Source: Heloderma charlesbogerti
Lineage: Eukaryota > Chordata > Lepidosauria > Squamata > Helodermatidae
Reading direction: 5' to 3'
DNA: 64,000 nt
NCBI GenBank assembly: GCA_026122225.1
Contig: JANEZZ010001470.1
Coordinates: 744,001-808,000, forward strand
The first letter of the stretch is position 1. Every line of letters begins with the position of its first letter. The notes under the pieces are model-generated. The model ran no database searches. It was not told where the DNA came from and saw only the letters and a list, made by a program, of their open reading frames with translations. Shown here piece after piece: positions 63,931 to 64,000 of this stretch. The translations under genes were made by a program, and so were the position numbers.

Positions 63931-64000
63931 AAATAAAGTAGTCCCAAACACTTCAGAGATAAAGTGATGCATTGATCATTTCAGTGCCCTTTTCAGCTCA

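Noticed and set aside
62952..64000. Walker A exon of SHPRH
   Set aside because: No GLGKT-type coding block with splice sites found on the minus strand here.
1..64000. CRISPR array, operon, phage or plasmid system
   Set aside because: No regularly spaced identical repeats; the window has introns, SINEs and LINEs typical of a vertebrate chromosome.

Overview
The window is vertebrate nuclear DNA, most likely from a squamate reptile (lizard or snake). It is AT-rich, with a long split gene and many old transposons: two Bov-B (RTE) LINE copies, L2/CR1-like LINE pieces, tRNA-derived SINEs, hAT and Harbinger-like foldback elements, and solo LTRs. Abundant Bov-B beside L2/CR1 and hAT elements is the squamate signature; the species cannot be named from this.

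The only host gene I can support is SHPRH, on the minus strand. Twenty-four coding exons run from 62,951 (first exon in the window) down to the stop codon at 11,083-11,085. I joined them by matching conserved SHPRH blocks and requiring AG/GT splice sites. They sum to 3,861 nt (1,286 codons plus stop) with consistent phase at every junction and no frameshift or stop. They encode the linker-histone-like H15 domain, PHD finger, DEAQ-box part of the SNF2 ATPase, long helical insert, C3HC4 RING finger and helicase C-terminal lobe. The N-terminal exons, including the Walker A (DEMGLGKT-type) exon, lie beyond position 64,000. Residue numbers below count from the first codon in the window; the human protein is about 1,680 residues, so roughly 400 N-terminal residues are missing.

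Layout: 1-10,800 is downstream intergenic sequence (a diverged local duplication, an LTR-like stretch, a SINE, small foldback elements). 10,850-19,300 holds the 3' end of SHPRH (helicase C lobe and second half of the RING) with two solo LTRs. 19,300-27,200 carries the RING and helical-insert exons. The 8.4 kb intron at 27,169-35,604 is a transposon cluster: a Bov-B copy, then an L2-like LINE split by a hAT element and a small foldback element. 35,600-51,100 carries nine short to medium exons in repeat-filled introns, including an internally deleted Bov-B with a 13-bp target-site duplication and a hAT element with a perfect 8-bp duplication. 52,980-54,625 is an L2-like LINE containing a CpG-rich hAT-type foldback element and a SINE. 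54,735-62,951 encodes the ATPase core, PHD and H15 domains.

I see no bacterial-style system, CRISPR array, rRNA or genuine tRNA gene. The points worth following up are the nested transposons, the shared premature stop in both Bov-B copies, a hAT family carrying LINE-like sequence, a solo LTR with an open reading frame, and a GATA microsatellite that forms the pyrimidine tract of one SHPRH splice acceptor.
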